Shown here one piece after another: positions 33,251 through 33,545 of a stretch of 33,545 nucleotides of DNA. The stretch is taken from NCBI GenBank assembly GCA_019352035.1, contig JABBNZ010000016.1, forward strand, positions 1 through 33,545, given 5' to 3'. This DNA is from Pseudomonadota bacterium. GTDB lineage: Bacteria; Pseudomonadota; Gammaproteobacteria; Steroidobacterales; Steroidobacteraceae. The position numbers and the translations under genes are program-made. Position 1 is the first letter of the stretch, and each line of letters opens with the position of its first letter. Below the pieces are notes generated by a model. It was given only the letters and a program-made list of their open reading frames with translations, did no database searches and was not told the origin of the DNA.

Positions 33251-33545
33251 TCATTCCGCCGGCGCCGCGGCGCCGGTGAGCGCCGCTTCGATGGCCGCGG
33301 CTAGCTCAGGCAGCGGGCACTCGCTCTGACCCGCCTCATTCCGCAAAGGTTTCACGCTCGCGACCCCACGCGACAGCTCGTCATCGCCCAGGATCACCGC
33401 GAGCGCCGCGCCGCTGCGGTCGGCGCGCCGAAACTGTGCCTTGAAATTGCCCCCGCCGAGGTTGAGATCGAACCGCCGCGCTGGCAACTCATCACGCAAC
33501 CGCTCGACCAGAGCGATGGCGGCGGCAGCCGCACGAGCGCCGCTG
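33251..33545 (-). CDS. hisS: histidyl-tRNA synthetase, C-terminal part only
   Basis: The gene runs off the right edge; about 97 C-terminal residues are visible. They form the anticodon-binding domain of HisRS: ALVERLRDELPARRFDLNLG, GGNFKAQFRRADRSGAALAV, ILGDDELSRG, then a shortened tail. The GGGNFKAQFRRADRSGA stretch is the conserved core. The stop overlaps the upstream ATG candidate of yfgM, consistent with one transcript hisS-yfgM-bamB. The catalytic domain is outside the window. Confidence 0.93.
   Translation of the reverse strand, partial: SGARAAAAAIALVERLRDELPARRFDLNLGGGNFKAQFRRADRSGAALAVILGDDELSRGVASVKPLRNEAGQSECPLPELAAAIEAALTGAAAPAE

Noticed and set aside
1-33545. CRISPR array or rRNA genes
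   Set aside because: No regularly spaced repeats and no rRNA-like conserved sequence seen anywhere in the window.

Overview
The window is high-GC bacterial chromosome, most likely from a gammaproteobacterium. The conserved gene order hisS-yfgM-bamB-der at the right end, and mltF, tadA, xseA, guaB and guaA in the middle, support this. PEP-CTERM sorting, a Tat-exported Ntn hydrolase and an S53 peptidase fit a free-living environmental lineage. I cannot name the genus from sequence alone.

Layout. Positions 1-2100 hold the 3' end of an S53 (sedolisin) peptidase gene, an 887-bp stretch without a convincing gene, and a small outer-membrane beta-barrel protein. Positions 2278-6193 look like the integrase end of a mobilizable island at a tRNA-Ser(CGA) gene: a MobV-type relaxase, a 28-bp perfect palindrome and three GACAAGTC repeats in the divergent spacer (candidate oriT and operator), a coupled trio of small genes ending in an Xis-like HTH protein, and a P4-type integrase broken by a frameshift. 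Positions 6324-12755 are core genome: mltF, tadA, xseA and a guaB-guaA operon whose guaB appears to lack a leader.

Positions 12733-21033 look like a second, decayed insertion in the 3' end of guaA. The last codons of GuaA (ATIEWE-stop) reappear at 21013-21033, with only silent wobble differences and another stop codon, 7 bp before a methyltransferase gene. Between the copies lie a 1252-aa PAS/GGDEF/EAL protein, a membrane-protein remnant, a Tat-exported C45-type hydrolase, an IS110-family transposase fragment and an AAA/DUF4143 ATPase preceded by TCATGATA repeats. No integrase remains there.

Positions 21802-26013 are a tightly packed five-gene operon (GMC oxidoreductase, DoxX-like membrane protein, cupin, SMP-30/gluconolactonase-like protein, two-domain VOC protein). 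Four of the five genes are translationally coupled or nearly so. It looks like an uncharacterised small-molecule oxidation pathway and ends near a 14-bp-stem hairpin. A DUF3494 ice-binding-like PEP-CTERM protein converges on it. An IS5-type remnant, a DUF1453 membrane protein, and a cobyrinate a,c-diamide synthase coupled to der follow. A 280-bp hairpin-rich spacer separates der from bamB. The window ends inside hisS.

All calls rest on reading motifs and gene context by eye; no database searches were run.
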